A stretch of DNA of 64,000 nucleotides. Source: Marinobacter sp. 1-4A (lineage in GTDB: Bacteria; Pseudomonadota; Gammaproteobacteria; Pseudomonadales; Oleiphilaceae). Location of the stretch: positions 62,001-126,000 of the forward strand of contig NZ_VCGY01000002.1 of assembly GCF_016597725.1 (NCBI RefSeq), in the 5' to 3' direction. The notes below the pieces were generated by a model. It searched no databases and was not told where the DNA came from. It was given only the letters and a program-made list of their open reading frames with translations. This document shows, piece by piece, positions 56,633 to 64,000 of this stretch. A program made the position numbers and the translations under genes. Each line of letters starts with the position of its first letter. Position 1 is the first letter of the stretch.

Positions 56633-57094
56633 TTAGCGGCTGGGCAGGATTAATAGCGGGCATTCCACCCGGCGGGCCAGAAACGAGCTGACCTTTCCGA
56701 ATGTCATGTAATCCAGTTCGTCCACAAAGTAAGTCAGTGAGCGGGCAATCAAACCGCCATCAACTTCTTCACTGTGGCGAGCGATAACGAGCATGTCGGG
56801 CTTAACTTTGCTATCCGCTGCATAAAGCAGCATTTTGCGAGCGTCCCCTTCCAACAGCAGCGTTTCAGAGGCCACCTCCTCGTTCATGCATACTTCTTGT
56901 GCTTCAACCAGTTGCGTCTTGAGGCGAGTCAACTCTTCCTGAAATAAGTCTTCGTTACTGGCCGTAATGTCTCTGGGATTTTCAGCAACAGCCACCAAAG
57001 TGAGCTGCGGTTTCAGATCGCGAAACATCGTAATCGTCTGAACCAGCGCCAGCTTCGCATTCCTGGAGCCGTCATAGGCAATCATGATTTTCAT
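56633..57094 (-). CDS. Universal stress protein (UspA family) upstream of the nitrate transporter
   Basis: A 153-residue Usp starting MKIMIAYDGSRNAKLAL. It has the family's long helix and a C-terminal PLLILPSR strand. GGAG lies six bases before ATG 57094; the longer in-frame extension has no homology. A perfect Fnr box is 90 bases upstream. Anaerobic, Anr-dependent Usp proteins are known in pseudomonads (UspK, UspN), which supports the regulation. Confidence 0.9.
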   Translation of the reverse strand: MKIMIAYDGSRNAKLALVQTITMFRDLKPQLTLVAVAENPRDITASNEDLFQEELTRLKTQLVEAQEVCMNEEVASETLLLEGDARKMLLYAADSKVKPDMLVIARHSEEVDGGLIARSLTYFVDELDYMTFGKVSSFLARRVECPLLILPSR

Positions 57095-57154
57095 AGCAGT
57101 CTCCGAAGGCGGTAATGCCACGCACGAGCACCCCGCCAATTGATATTGCTCAGT

Positions 57155-57197
57155 ATTAGCCCACACTCCATAGCAGGCCATAATTGATATAGATCAA
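57155..57197 (-). promoter_or_regulatory. Consensus Fnr/Anr box in the usp / narK divergent region
   Basis: TTGAT-ATAG-ATCAA at 57184-57197 matches the Fnr consensus perfectly. On the minus strand GCTAAT (57155-57160) is one base from the class II -10 position for usp. Toward the plus-strand narK gene no good -10 is found at that distance, although the box could serve both. A half-matching TTGAT-ATTG-CTCAG lies at 57140-57153. Confidence 0.85.
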
Positions 57198-57375
57198 AAG
57201 CACCACCAGCTACCCCACCAGAGCAATCAGATCACTACCTCCTTCCGGGTAAACCCGCCATAGGACTACCACCAGCCCGCCCTGCAGGAGGTACCCCCAA
57301 TGCCCCGACACCGAAAACACAGTTTTTGATACCTTTGCAGAAGTAATAAACCAAGGCCTAAAAACGCAGAGAAGG

Positions 57376-58734
57376 ATGGCCAACGTAATGAACATGCCAA
57401 CCCGTACCCAACAACATCGAGCACTCGGCCTTTCTACGCTGGCCTTCACGCTTTGCTTTGCGGTGTGGACCATTTTTTCCATTATCGGCATCCGTATTGC
57501 GGAAGACCTGGGGCTATCTGACACCCAGCTTGGCCTACTGATGGCCACCCCTATTTTGACAGGCTCCATTAGCCGGTTATTTCTTGGCATCTGGACGGAT
57601 CGCTACGGCGGGCGCTGGGTGCTTGGAATACTCATGCTAACCACAGCTGCCTGTGTTTACCTGCTTACCTATGCCACGACTTACCTCCTACTACTGATTG
57701 GCGCTCTTGGAGTAGGCCTTGCCGGTGGCGCGTTCATTGTGGGCGTGGCCTACACAGCCGCCTGGTTTGAACCTGCTCGGCAAGGTACTGCACTAGGTAT
57801 TTTTGGGGCAGGCAACGTCGGCTCTGCAGTCACCAACTTCGGCGCGCCTTTTTTGTTGGTGGCTTTTGGTTGGGAAACGACCGCCCAGATATACGCTTCT
57901 GTGCTCGCCGTTATGGGTATCGTCTTCATGCTTCTTGCAAAGGAAGATCCCGTTTCAGCCGATCGGAAAAAAGGCGAACAACAGCGTTCGTTTATGGAGC
58001 AGATGGAGCCACTGCGGGATCTACGCGTATGGCGCTTTGCGCTTTACTACTTCTTCGTATTCGGTGCCTTTGTGGCACTGGCACTTTGGCTACCGCATTA
58101 CTTGATTGGTGTTTACGGCCTCGACATAACCACAGCAGGCATGATTGCAGCTCTGTACACGATTCCAGCATCTCTGTTCCGCATTCTGGGTGGCTGGATG
58201 TCTGACCGCTTCGGCGCACGGCGTGTAATGTACTGGACGTTTATCGCATCGGTTATCTGCACCTTCCTACTGAGCTACCCACCCACGGATTACGTTGTAC
58301 ACGGCATTGACAGCGACATTCGCTTCACCCTTGAGATGAACCTGCCCGTATTTATTGTTCTCATTTTTACGCTGGGTTTTTTCATGTCGCTCGGCAAAGC
58401 AGCCGTTTATAAGCACATACCTGTCTATTACCCGCTGCATGTAGGCGCTGTTGGCGGCGTGGTAGGCATGATTGGCGGGCTAGGAGGGTTTATTCTACCG
58501 CTGACCTTCGGTGTTCTGAATGATGTTACGGGTATTTGGCAGAGCTGCTTTATGCTGATGTTTATTATCGCCGCTGCCGCACTGATTTGGATGCACTACG
58601 CCATCCGCTCAGCCGAGCGCGTGGAGTGGGCTGCGAACAAGGAACAAACCGACTTGCCGGAACTGGCGTCTCCGCAACTGTTCTATCCACTGAATCGTCA
58701 AAGCGATCCGTTAAAAGACACAAAATCGCCCTGA
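57376..58734 (+). CDS. NarK1-type nitrate/H+ symporter family protein
   Basis: A 452-residue major-facilitator protein with 12 helices. Helix 1-2 region FTLCFAVWTIFSIIGIRIAEDLGLSDTQLGLL and nitrate-signature stretches GAGNVGSAVTNFGAPFL and GVVGMIGGLGGFILPLTFG fit the NarK1 group (nitrate-proton symport). The start may be 57376 (GAAGG directly before it) or the in-frame ATG codons 57388 or 57394. It diverges from usp. With the two other transporters it makes a set of three nitrate carriers. Confidence 0.9.
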   Translation: MANVMNMPTRTQQHRALGLSTLAFTLCFAVWTIFSIIGIRIAEDLGLSDTQLGLLMATPILTGSISRLFLGIWTDRYGGRWVLGILMLTTAACVYLLTYATTYLLLLIGALGVGLAGGAFIVGVAYTAAWFEPARQGTALGIFGAGNVGSAVTNFGAPFLLVAFGWETTAQIYASVLAVMGIVFMLLAKEDPVSADRKKGEQQRSFMEQMEPLRDLRVWRFALYYFFVFGAFVALALWLPHYLIGVYGLDITTAGMIAALYTIPASLFRILGGWMSDRFGARRVMYWTFIASVICTFLLSYPPTDYVVHGIDSDIRFTLEMNLPVFIVLIFTLGFFMSLGKAAVYKHIPVYYPLHVGAVGGVVGMIGGLGGFILPLTFGVLNDVTGIWQSCFMLMFIIAAAALIWMHYAIRSAERVEWAANKEQTDLPELASPQLFYPLNRQSDPLKDTKSP

Positions 58735-58761
58735 CGCTAAGGCGAAAAATGGGCGTTTTTT
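58727..58761 (+). terminator. Terminator overlapping the narK1-type stop codon
   Basis: CGCCC (58727-58731) pairs with GGGCG (58751-58755), followed by TTTTTT. The upstream arm includes the last sense codon just before the TGA at 58732-58734. Confidence 0.6.
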
Positions 58762-58820
58762 GAATTCTCTGTAAGAAGACTGTTCCAGCACTGAACGGGC
58801 GATTAGAATCCGCACACCCG

Positions 58821-59660
58821 ATGTCATCTGGAGCAGTAAAACCCATGTCCCCGGAAATGTCCCCTGTCGCTGGCTTTAACCAGTTACGCCGAATCGAGTC
58901 CAGCACGCTCTTTCAGGGCGTGGTTATTGCCATCATCATCCTTTCGGCTCTTACCATAGGCGCAAAAACCTACGACCTGCCGCCCTTGGTAGAGCAATCC
59001 CTAAGTGTGATGGATACGGCTATTACGCTGTTTTTCCTGATCGAGATACTCTTCCGCTTTGCCGCCAGCCCGGTAAAACGACGCTTCTTTATGGACGGCT
59101 GGAACGTGTTTGACACGCTAGTGGTGATTGGCAGCCTCATTCCTCTGGATAACTCGGAGGCAGTCTTGCTTGGCAGATTGTTGCGGGTCTTCCGGGTATT
59201 GCGTCTGGTTTCTGTAGTGCCCGAGTTGCGTTTTTTGATCAACTCCCTACTCAAAGCCATTCCCCGCATGGGTTACATCGCGCTGCTAATGTTTATCATT
59301 TTCTACATCTACGCGGCCATGGGCTCAATGTTCTTTGCCAAGGTGGATGAAGAACTCTGGGGTGATGTAGCGATTTCCATGCTCACCCTGTTTCGCGTGG
59401 CCACGTTCGAAGATTGGACCGACGTGATGTACGCCACCATGGAGCAGTACCCACTTAGCTGGATCTTCTACCTAACCTTCATTTTCCTCACGGCCTTCGT
59501 ATTCCTGAACATGATGATCGGCGCAATTCTGGAAGTGATGAGCGAGGAACAGAACGCAAAAGAGAATCAACGGGCACATGACGAGCGGGATGAAATTGCA
59601 AAGCAGCTCCGCATAGTGCAGAGCAAGCTAGACAAGCTGGCAGAAAAGCTAGAGCCCTAA
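58821..59660 (+). CDS. Voltage-gated-type cation channel (bacterial Nav/Cav-like)
   Basis: A 279-residue six-helix ion transporter subunit (a tetramer is expected). S4 carries Arg every third residue (GRLLRVFRVLRLVSV). The pore loop is LTLFRVATFEDWTDVMYATM. At the filter, EDW-T-D replaces the LESWS of NaChBac-type sodium channels; the extra Asp suggests Ca2+ or mixed selectivity. A C-terminal coiled coil (about 235-279) should hold the tetramer. The start may be 58821 or 58845. Confidence 0.88.
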   Translation: MSSGAVKPMSPEMSPVAGFNQLRRIESSTLFQGVVIAIIILSALTIGAKTYDLPPLVEQSLSVMDTAITLFFLIEILFRFAASPVKRRFFMDGWNVFDTLVVIGSLIPLDNSEAVLLGRLLRVFRVLRLVSVVPELRFLINSLLKAIPRMGYIALLMFIIFYIYAAMGSMFFAKVDEELWGDVAISMLTLFRVATFEDWTDVMYATMEQYPLSWIFYLTFIFLTAFVFLNMMIGAILEVMSEEQNAKENQRAHDERDEIAKQLRIVQSKLDKLAEKLEP

Positions 59661-59662
59661 TA

Positions 59663-59680
59663 CGGGCACGTACGTGCCCG
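59663..59680. terminator. Perfect 18-bp palindrome after the channel gene
   Basis: CGGGCACGTACGTGCCCG is a perfect palindrome three bases after the stop. It could form a short hairpin and end the channel transcript. Confidence 0.45.
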
Positions 59681-59744
59681 GCTTATACTTTTCTAGCCAC
59701 AAACTGTCAGGAAGCCAACCCATGGGCTTACCGACTTTAATGGG

Positions 59745-60116
59745 TCAAAAAATAATGGGTTTGGCCATCGCAAGGTGGAAAATAGCGGATACTTGAACTA
59801 AAGCCAATACAGCTGCAACAACACGCACCGGGCGTGATACGGTGACTTTCAACGCGAAAAGTCCGGCAGCGATATAGCCTAACAACAAGGCAATTTTGGC
59901 CAGAATCCAAGTTTGCTCCAGTGGGTTCCAACCACCCACAAACAGCAAGCTGATGGCCGCCACAAGCAACACTGTGTCGTTAGCGTGGGGAATCCAGCGC
60001 AGTGGTGTCTGGCGCCAACCTGGCCGCCCCACAGCGTCCATCAGAAGTCTCAACGTGAACAAGACCACTGTCAGGTAGGCTGTGGTCATGTGGAGGTGTT
60101 TCAGGATCATGTACAT
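59745..60116 (-). CDS. SirB-family membrane protein
   Basis: A 123-residue protein with four helices. It begins MYMILKHLHMTTAYLTVVLFTLRLLMD, close to SirB2-type proteins, with HANDTVLLVAAISLLF later and a His-containing end (IFHLAMAKPIIF). ATG 60116 follows GGA by seven bases; 60128 is also possible. It diverges from the second nnrS gene. SirB proteins have no settled function. Confidence 0.82.
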   Translation of the reverse strand: MYMILKHLHMTTAYLTVVLFTLRLLMDAVGRPGWRQTPLRWIPHANDTVLLVAAISLLFVGGWNPLEQTWILAKIALLLGYIAAGLFALKVTVSRPVRVVAAVLALVQVSAIFHLAMAKPIIF

Positions 60117-60210
60117 ACGTGTATCCATTCCATTGTGAATCAAAACGATAGCGGCATTGTACGCAAAGATACCACCAACCGGGTATGTTATTTCAGGTCG
60201 TAGACGTTTA

Positions 60211-60231
60211 ACATATAACTCACATATATGT
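60211..60231 (+). promoter_or_regulatory. AT-rich inverted repeat 17 bases before nnrS
   Basis: ACATATA (60211-60217) and TATATGT (60225-60231) form a perfect dyad with a 7-base spacer, immediately before the ribosome site. No Fnr box is found here. The dyad could be a repressor operator, for example of NsrR type, but it does not clearly match that consensus. Confidence 0.45.
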
Positions 60232-60247
60232 ATTAGCAGGAACCAAC

Positions 60248-61432
60248 ATGCAGGCTATTCCTACTTCCGCCGAAGCTGGCTCCGCCAGCGTCAGCCAGCT
60301 ATTCGGCTACCCCTTCCGGATTTTCTTCCTGTCGATGACAGTACTGGCGCTTTTGGTAATACCCCTCTGGGTGTTGCAGGTAACCGGCGTTATCAATATG
60401 CCTCTGGCCATGCCAGGGCTGTTCTGGCACCAGCATGAGATGCTGTTTGGCTTCTTGACTGCCGCCATCGCAGGTTTTTTGCTAACGGCTGTTTGTGTAT
60501 GGACACAAACCGAGCGCACCCATGGCTTTCTACTGGTTTTGCTATGGGGTGTATGGCTGGCTGGCCGCTTGCTTTTGGCGTTCGGAGCGGGTTTGCCAGA
60601 CTGGCTGGTGCAGGGCGTTAATCTGGCCTTCCTGCCATTGGTAATGCTGGATGCCGGGTGGCGTGTCTGGAAGGCGAAACAAAAGCGGCAGCTGATGCTT
60701 CTAGTGGTTTTAGGCTTGCTGTGGCTGATGCAAATAGGATTTGTGACACGACTGGATATGACCTACAGCCACGGGGCGCTGATTGCAGCCATGGCACTTA
60801 TAAGCATTGTAGGTGGCCGTATAACCCCGGCATTCACAACCGGTTGGCTGCGCCAGCGCGGGTTGAATGCTGACGCGGTAAAAAACATCCCCGCGCTGGA
60901 TATGGCATCGCTGTTCTCGATGATTCTGCTTCTGGCATCGCTGGTAACAGGCTGGCAAGCCATCACAGGCGGTTTGGCACTAATCGCAGGCACCCTCGTA
61001 CTCGTGCGGCTGGCGAACTGGAAAGGCTGGCTCGCTCGCAAGGAGCCTCTCCTGTGGGTTCTTCATTTGTCCATTCTCTGGGTACCAGTCTCTCTGTACC
61101 TTCTTGTAGGCACGATTTTCGCGAACTGGCCATCCAACGCCTGGAGCCATGCGGCAGGCACCGGCGCAATCAGTTGCTTGATTCTGGGAGTCATTGCCCG
61201 GGTAACGCTGGGGCATACGGGGCGCGCTCTGGTACTGCCCAAAGGCATGGTTGTAGCATTTATTGCTATTCAACTTGCAGCAGTCATTCGCGTACTTACG
61301 GCATTCGACATAATTCCCTGGCACCCGGGCATTGGAGGCAGCAGTGTGCTCTGGATGTTTGCTTTCGGTATGTATCTCGTGCGCTATACAAGAATCCTCG
61401 CAAGCCCAAGGCCCGATGGTCGGCCCGGCTGA
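60248..61432 (+). CDS. nnrS: NnrS-family membrane protein (second copy)
   Basis: A 394-residue, 12-helix NnrS protein. Family motifs are GLFWHQHEMLFGFLTAAIAGFLLTA with its His pair, YSHGALIAAMALISIVGGRITPAF and HAAGTGAISCLILGVIARVTLGHTGR. It is distinct in sequence from the copy at 51375, so this is probably not a recent duplication. AGGAACCAAC precedes the ATG. A terminator lies 37 bases after the stop. Confidence 0.93.
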   Translation: MQAIPTSAEAGSASVSQLFGYPFRIFFLSMTVLALLVIPLWVLQVTGVINMPLAMPGLFWHQHEMLFGFLTAAIAGFLLTAVCVWTQTERTHGFLLVLLWGVWLAGRLLLAFGAGLPDWLVQGVNLAFLPLVMLDAGWRVWKAKQKRQLMLLVVLGLLWLMQIGFVTRLDMTYSHGALIAAMALISIVGGRITPAFTTGWLRQRGLNADAVKNIPALDMASLFSMILLLASLVTGWQAITGGLALIAGTLVLVRLANWKGWLARKEPLLWVLHLSILWVPVSLYLLVGTIFANWPSNAWSHAAGTGAISCLILGVIARVTLGHTGRALVLPKGMVVAFIAIQLAAVIRVLTAFDIIPWHPGIGGSSVLWMFAFGMYLVRYTRILASPRPDGRPG

Positions 61433-61468
61433 GCCGCAGCGCAGGAACTATTGGCATCCCAAAACAAA

Positions 61469-61496
61469 GAGCAGGTTCTCAGGAGCCTGCTTTTTT
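61469..61496 (+). terminator. Rho-independent terminator after the second nnrS
   Basis: AGCAGG (61470-61475) pairs with CCTGCT (61486-61491), followed by TTTTTT. Apart from this, the 234-base gap before fabA shows no gene. Confidence 0.82.
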
Positions 61497-61666
61497 CTTT
61501 GTAATTTTATACCCCCTTTCTCTCTAGCTCTGGAACCCGCAAACAGAGCCCGTGTCAGTTGAAACTGGATTCCTTAAGCGCCAATCATCCACTAATGGTC
61601 AATAGCGACTCGCGAAATAACAGCTAAAGTAACAATAAATCATTCTGTAACAGAGACGATGGCACT

Positions 61667-62176
61667 ATGAACCCTGATCATTTTGATAAAGAAGACCTGA
61701 TCAAGTGCGGTCATGGCAAACTTTTCCCGGGCGCCACACGGCTACCCATTGATGAGATGCTGATGGTTGACCGCGTTACCCACGTTGGCGCGGACGACGG
61801 CCTGTACGGCAAGGGAAGCTTGGTGGCAGAGCTGGATATCAATCCGGATCTCTGGTTTTTTAAAGTGCATTTCGTGGATGATCCGGTCATGCCGGGTTGT
61901 TTGGGCCTTGATGCCATGTGGCAGCTGGTAGGCTTTTATCTGGCTTGGGGCGGCAGTGAAGGCAAGGGCCGTGCACTTGGCGCCGGAGAAGTAAAGTTTA
62001 CCGGTCAGGTTCTGCCTACCGCCAAAAAAGTAACCTACTACCTCGACCTCAAACGTGTAATCCGTCGCAAGCTTACGATGGCCATTGCCGACGGACGTAT
62101 GGAAGTGGATGGCAAAGAAATATACACCGCCAAAGACCTGCGGGTTGGCGTGTTCTCTTCCACGGATGATTTTTAG
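61667..62176 (+). CDS. fabA: 3-hydroxydecanoyl-ACP dehydratase/isomerase
   Basis: A 169-residue FabA. The hot-dog fold carries the catalytic His68 ([17 protein letters not shown]) and Asp82 ([10 protein letters not shown]), the pair used to dehydrate 3-hydroxydecanoyl-ACP and isomerise the product toward unsaturated fatty acids. It pairs with fabB 11 bases downstream, the classic gammaproteobacterial fabAB operon. Confidence 0.97.
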   Translation: MNPDHFDKEDLIKCGHGKLFPGATRLPIDEMLMVDRVTHVGADDGLYGKGSLVAELDINPDLWFFKVHFVDDPVMPGCLGLDAMWQLVGFYLAWGGSEGKGRALGAGEVKFTGQVLPTAKKVTYYLDLKRVIRRKLTMAIADGRMEVDGKEIYTAKDLRVGVFSSTDDF

Positions 62177-62187
62177 GAGTTAACAAG

Positions 62188-63399
62188 ATGCGGCGCGTTG
62201 TTATCACCGGTATGGGGATTGTCTCCAGCCTTGGCACCAATCAAAAAGAAGTCACGCACTCCCTGAAGGAATCCATTCCCGGGATCGCCCTCAGTGAAGA
62301 AGCCCGTGACAACGGTTTACGCAGCCACATTTGTGGCCAGATAAACCTGAATCTGCCCGAGCTGATTGATCGCAAGTTATTGCGCTTCATGTGTCCGGCT
62401 GCAGCTTACACCTATCTCGCCGCCTGCGAAGCCATCGAACAGGCTGGGCTAACCAATGAACACCTCACAGCCAACAGCACCGGCGCTGTGTTTGGTACTG
62501 GCGGTGCATCAACAGTTGAACTGCTTGACGCAATCGACACCCACCGCGCCAAAGGTATTCGCCGCGTTGGGCCTTATCGCGTGCCCCGCACTATGGGCAG
62601 TTCAATCAACGCGACAATCGCAACGGCATTCGGCATTACCGGCATCAACTACGGCATTACCTCAGCCTGTGCCACCAGCGCACACGCCATCGGCCACGCG
62701 GCAGACCAAATTGCCCTTGGGCGTCAGGATGTCATGCTTGCTGGCGGCGGTGAAGATATCCACTGGACCCTAAGCCTGATGTTCGATGCCATGGGTGCGC
62801 TGTCAACCAAGTACAACGATACGCCTGAAAAAGCATCTCGCACCTACGATAAAGACCGGGATGGCTTTGTTATTTCCGGCGGCGGCGGCACGCTGGTGCT
62901 CGAAGCACTGGAGCACGCAGAAGCCCGTGGTGCGACCATTCTTGCGGAACTGGTCGGCTTTGGAGCCACATCCGACGGCGCAGACATGGTTGCGCCCAGC
63001 GGTGAGGGCGCTATTCGCTGCATGCAGCAAGCGATGAAAACCGTAGATGGCGAAATCAGCTACATCAACACCCACGGCACAAGCACACCCGCCGGCGACG
63101 TAACAGAGCTGACAGCCCTCAAAGCAACGTTTGGCGATAAGATTCCGCCGCTGAGCTCTACCAAGCCCCTGTGCGGTCACGCCTTGGGCGCAGCCGGTGT
63201 GCATGAGGCTATTTACAGCATCATCATGCAGCGCGAAGGCTTTATCGCACCCTCAGCCAACATCGAAAATCTGGATGAAGGTGCGCAAGGCTACCCGATT
63301 GTGCGCGAGCGGCTAGATAACCAGAATCTGGATCTCGTTATGAGCAACAGCTTTGGCTTTGGTGGCACCAACGCCACGCTAGTCTTCAAGAAGGCCTGA
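62188..63399 (+). CDS. fabB: 3-oxoacyl-ACP synthase I
   Basis: A 403-residue condensing enzyme. The nucleophile Cys161 lies in [11 protein letters not shown]; the His ligands are in [11 protein letters not shown] and [17 protein letters not shown] Gly-rich [11 protein letters not shown] ends the domain. With FabA it completes anaerobic-type unsaturated fatty acid synthesis. AGGAG lies before the ATG. It ends five bases from the convergent AraC-type gene. Confidence 0.97.
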   Translation: MRRVVITGMGIVSSLGTNQKEVTHSLKESIPGIALSEEARDNGLRSHICGQINLNLPELIDRKLLRFMCPAAAYTYLAACEAIEQAGLTNEHLTANSTGAVFGTGGASTVELLDAIDTHRAKGIRRVGPYRVPRTMGSSINATIATAFGITGINYGITSACATSAHAIGHAADQIALGRQDVMLAGGGEDIHWTLSLMFDAMGALSTKYNDTPEKASRTYDKDRDGFVISGGGGTLVLEALEHAEARGATILAELVGFGATSDGADMVAPSGEGAIRCMQQAMKTVDGEISYINTHGTSTPAGDVTELTALKATFGDKIPPLSSTKPLCGHALGAAGVHEAIYSIIMQREGFIAPSANIENLDEGAQGYPIVRERLDNQNLDLVMSNSFGFGGTNATLVFKKA

Positions 63400-63404
63400 C
63401 TACA

Positions 63405-63761
63405 TTAAGAAAGCCTAATAGAGCGGTATTCAGCCGGGGATGTACCCATCCAGCGCTTAAACGCCCGGCTGAATGCGCTCAGTTCTGAAAACCCAAGCTG
63501 CTCGGCAATTTCAACCAAAGGCTTGGTTTTATCCTGCATGTAAGTTAGCGCCTGCTTACGGCGTACATCTTCTAGCAAACGGGCAAAGGTTAAACCTTCC
63601 CGCTTCAACTTCTTGTGAAGCGTGTACCGGCTCATGTGCAACTGCGACGCCACCACCTCAACACCCACCTTGCCACGGGCAAGCTGAATACTGATCAGCG
63701 AACTCACTTTGTTACTCAACGAAACCCGCACCACCTCTGGGCTCAGAGGCTCTAATGCCAT
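63405..63761 (-). CDS. AraC-family DNA-binding domain protein
   Basis: A 118-residue protein that consists mostly of the two-helix-turn-helix AraC domain (VEVVASQLHMSRYTLHKKLKREG and LVEIAEQLGFSELSAFSRAFKRWMGTSPAEYR). No sensing domain is present. ATG 63761 is chosen because AGGAGG lies eight bases upstream; longer in-frame versions have no ribosome site. The Ser/Pro-rich start may be a relic of a larger AraC/OruR-type regulator. The target is unknown. Confidence 0.85.
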   Translation of the reverse strand: MALEPLSPEVVRVSLSNKVSSLISIQLARGKVGVEVVASQLHMSRYTLHKKLKREGLTFARLLEDVRRKQALTYMQDKTKPLVEIAEQLGFSELSAFSRAFKRWMGTSPAEYRSIRLS

Positions 63762-63848
63762 TCTTTGATCCTCCTGATTCATAAATACCGATTTTCTCAT
63801 TCCGGATTGCAGCGTACACATGTTAGCTGAAAATAATCAATAGTACGT

Positions 63849-63890
63849 TTGAGCAGGGTCAAGGGAATGCACAACAGGCTGCGGCAAAAT
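63849..63890 (+). promoter_or_regulatory. Candidate Fnr/Anr box and -10 of the U32 gene
   Basis: TTGAG-CAGG-GTCAA (63849-63862) differs from the consensus at one base, and CAAAAT (63885-63890) lies exactly at the class II -10 position. The U32 gene starts 30 bases further on, after GGAG. Confidence 0.62.
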
Positions 63891-63919
63891 AGCCCACCAC
63901 TGATTTACTCGGAGCCCCC

Positions 63920-64000
63920 ATGAACATTCCGGAACTGTTGGCACCTGCTGGCACCCCTGAACATCTGGAGACCGCCTTCGCCTATGGCGCAGATGCCGTC
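63920..64000 (+). CDS. Peptidase U32-family protein, N-terminal part (partial)
   Basis: Only the first 27 residues are inside the window, beginning MNIPELLAPAGTPEHLETAF. This N-terminus is typical of the U32 family (TrhP/YegQ-like tRNA hydroxylation proteins, RlhA, or UbiU/UbiV). It resembles YegQ more than the ubiU start seen here at 4752. GGAG (63911-63914) lies five bases before the ATG. Confidence 0.75.
   Translation, partial: MNIPELLAPAGTPEHLETAFAYGADAV

Overview
This 64 kb window looks like the chromosome of a denitrifying marine gammaproteobacterium of the Marinobacter/Halomonas/Pseudomonas type. The evidence is the gene set (NarXL, three NarK-type transporters, cd1 nitrite reductase, NorCBDEFQ, two NnrS proteins, FabA-FabB), the moderate GC content and the Fnr/Anr/Dnr-type boxes. 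No rRNA, tRNA, CRISPR array, prophage or complete IS was seen. Family calls rest on reading motifs in the sequence; no database search was possible.

Layout. (1) 1-8.9 kb: the end of narX, then narL, O2-independent ubiquinone genes (ubiT, then ubiU-ubiV on the other strand), a YiiM-like MOSC gene, a nitrate-sensing (NIT) chemoreceptor gene broken by a 262-bp palindromic non-coding element, and anaerobic hemN. (2) 9-18 kb: an Fe-S photolyase, a periplasmic sensor-like protein, a tandem HAD protein, a DUF2256 mini-gene, a Usp-BCCT pair, a MerR/CDF metal pair and an AEC carrier. (3) 18.2-30 kb: the denitrification core norC-norB-ferredoxin protein-norD-norE-norF, a 5'-nucleotidase lipoprotein, then a PhnD-like gene-norQ-membrane protein operon divergent from nirS. 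(4) 30-35.3 kb: a TonB-dependent receptor facing its own ExbB-ExbD-ExbD-TonB operon, and a Crp/Fnr regulator. (5) 35.5-43.9 kb: a split TRAP transporter (dctP apart from dctQM), acetoacetyl-CoA synthetase and a MalT-like LuxR regulator. A 20-bp dyad occurs three times in the two divergent control regions of this block. (6) 44-51.3 kb: a TrhA-like protein, then an acyl-CoA operon (crotonase, ligase, single-chain biotin carboxylase) ending in a thioesterase remnant. (7) 51.3-61.4 kb: nnrS, narK, a SpoIIAA-like gene, usp plus a second nitrate transporter, a third narK, an ion channel, a SirB-like gene and a second nnrS. (8) 61.6-64 kb: fabA-fabB, an AraC-type regulator and the start of a U32 protease-family gene.

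How it works together. Low oxygen and nitrogen oxides probably act through an Fnr-family regulator. Boxes of the form TTGAT-N4-(A/G)TCAA lie upstream of ubiU, hemN, norC, narK, usp and the terminal U32 gene. In several cases a -10 hexamer sits exactly where a class II promoter needs it. Nitrate import, nitrite and NO reduction, anaerobic haem and anaerobic quinone synthesis would therefore be switched on together.

The most novel-looking items are the nested-palindrome element in the chemoreceptor gene, the three-copy operator that ties a TRAP transporter to acetoacetyl-CoA synthetase, and the PhnD-NorQ operon.
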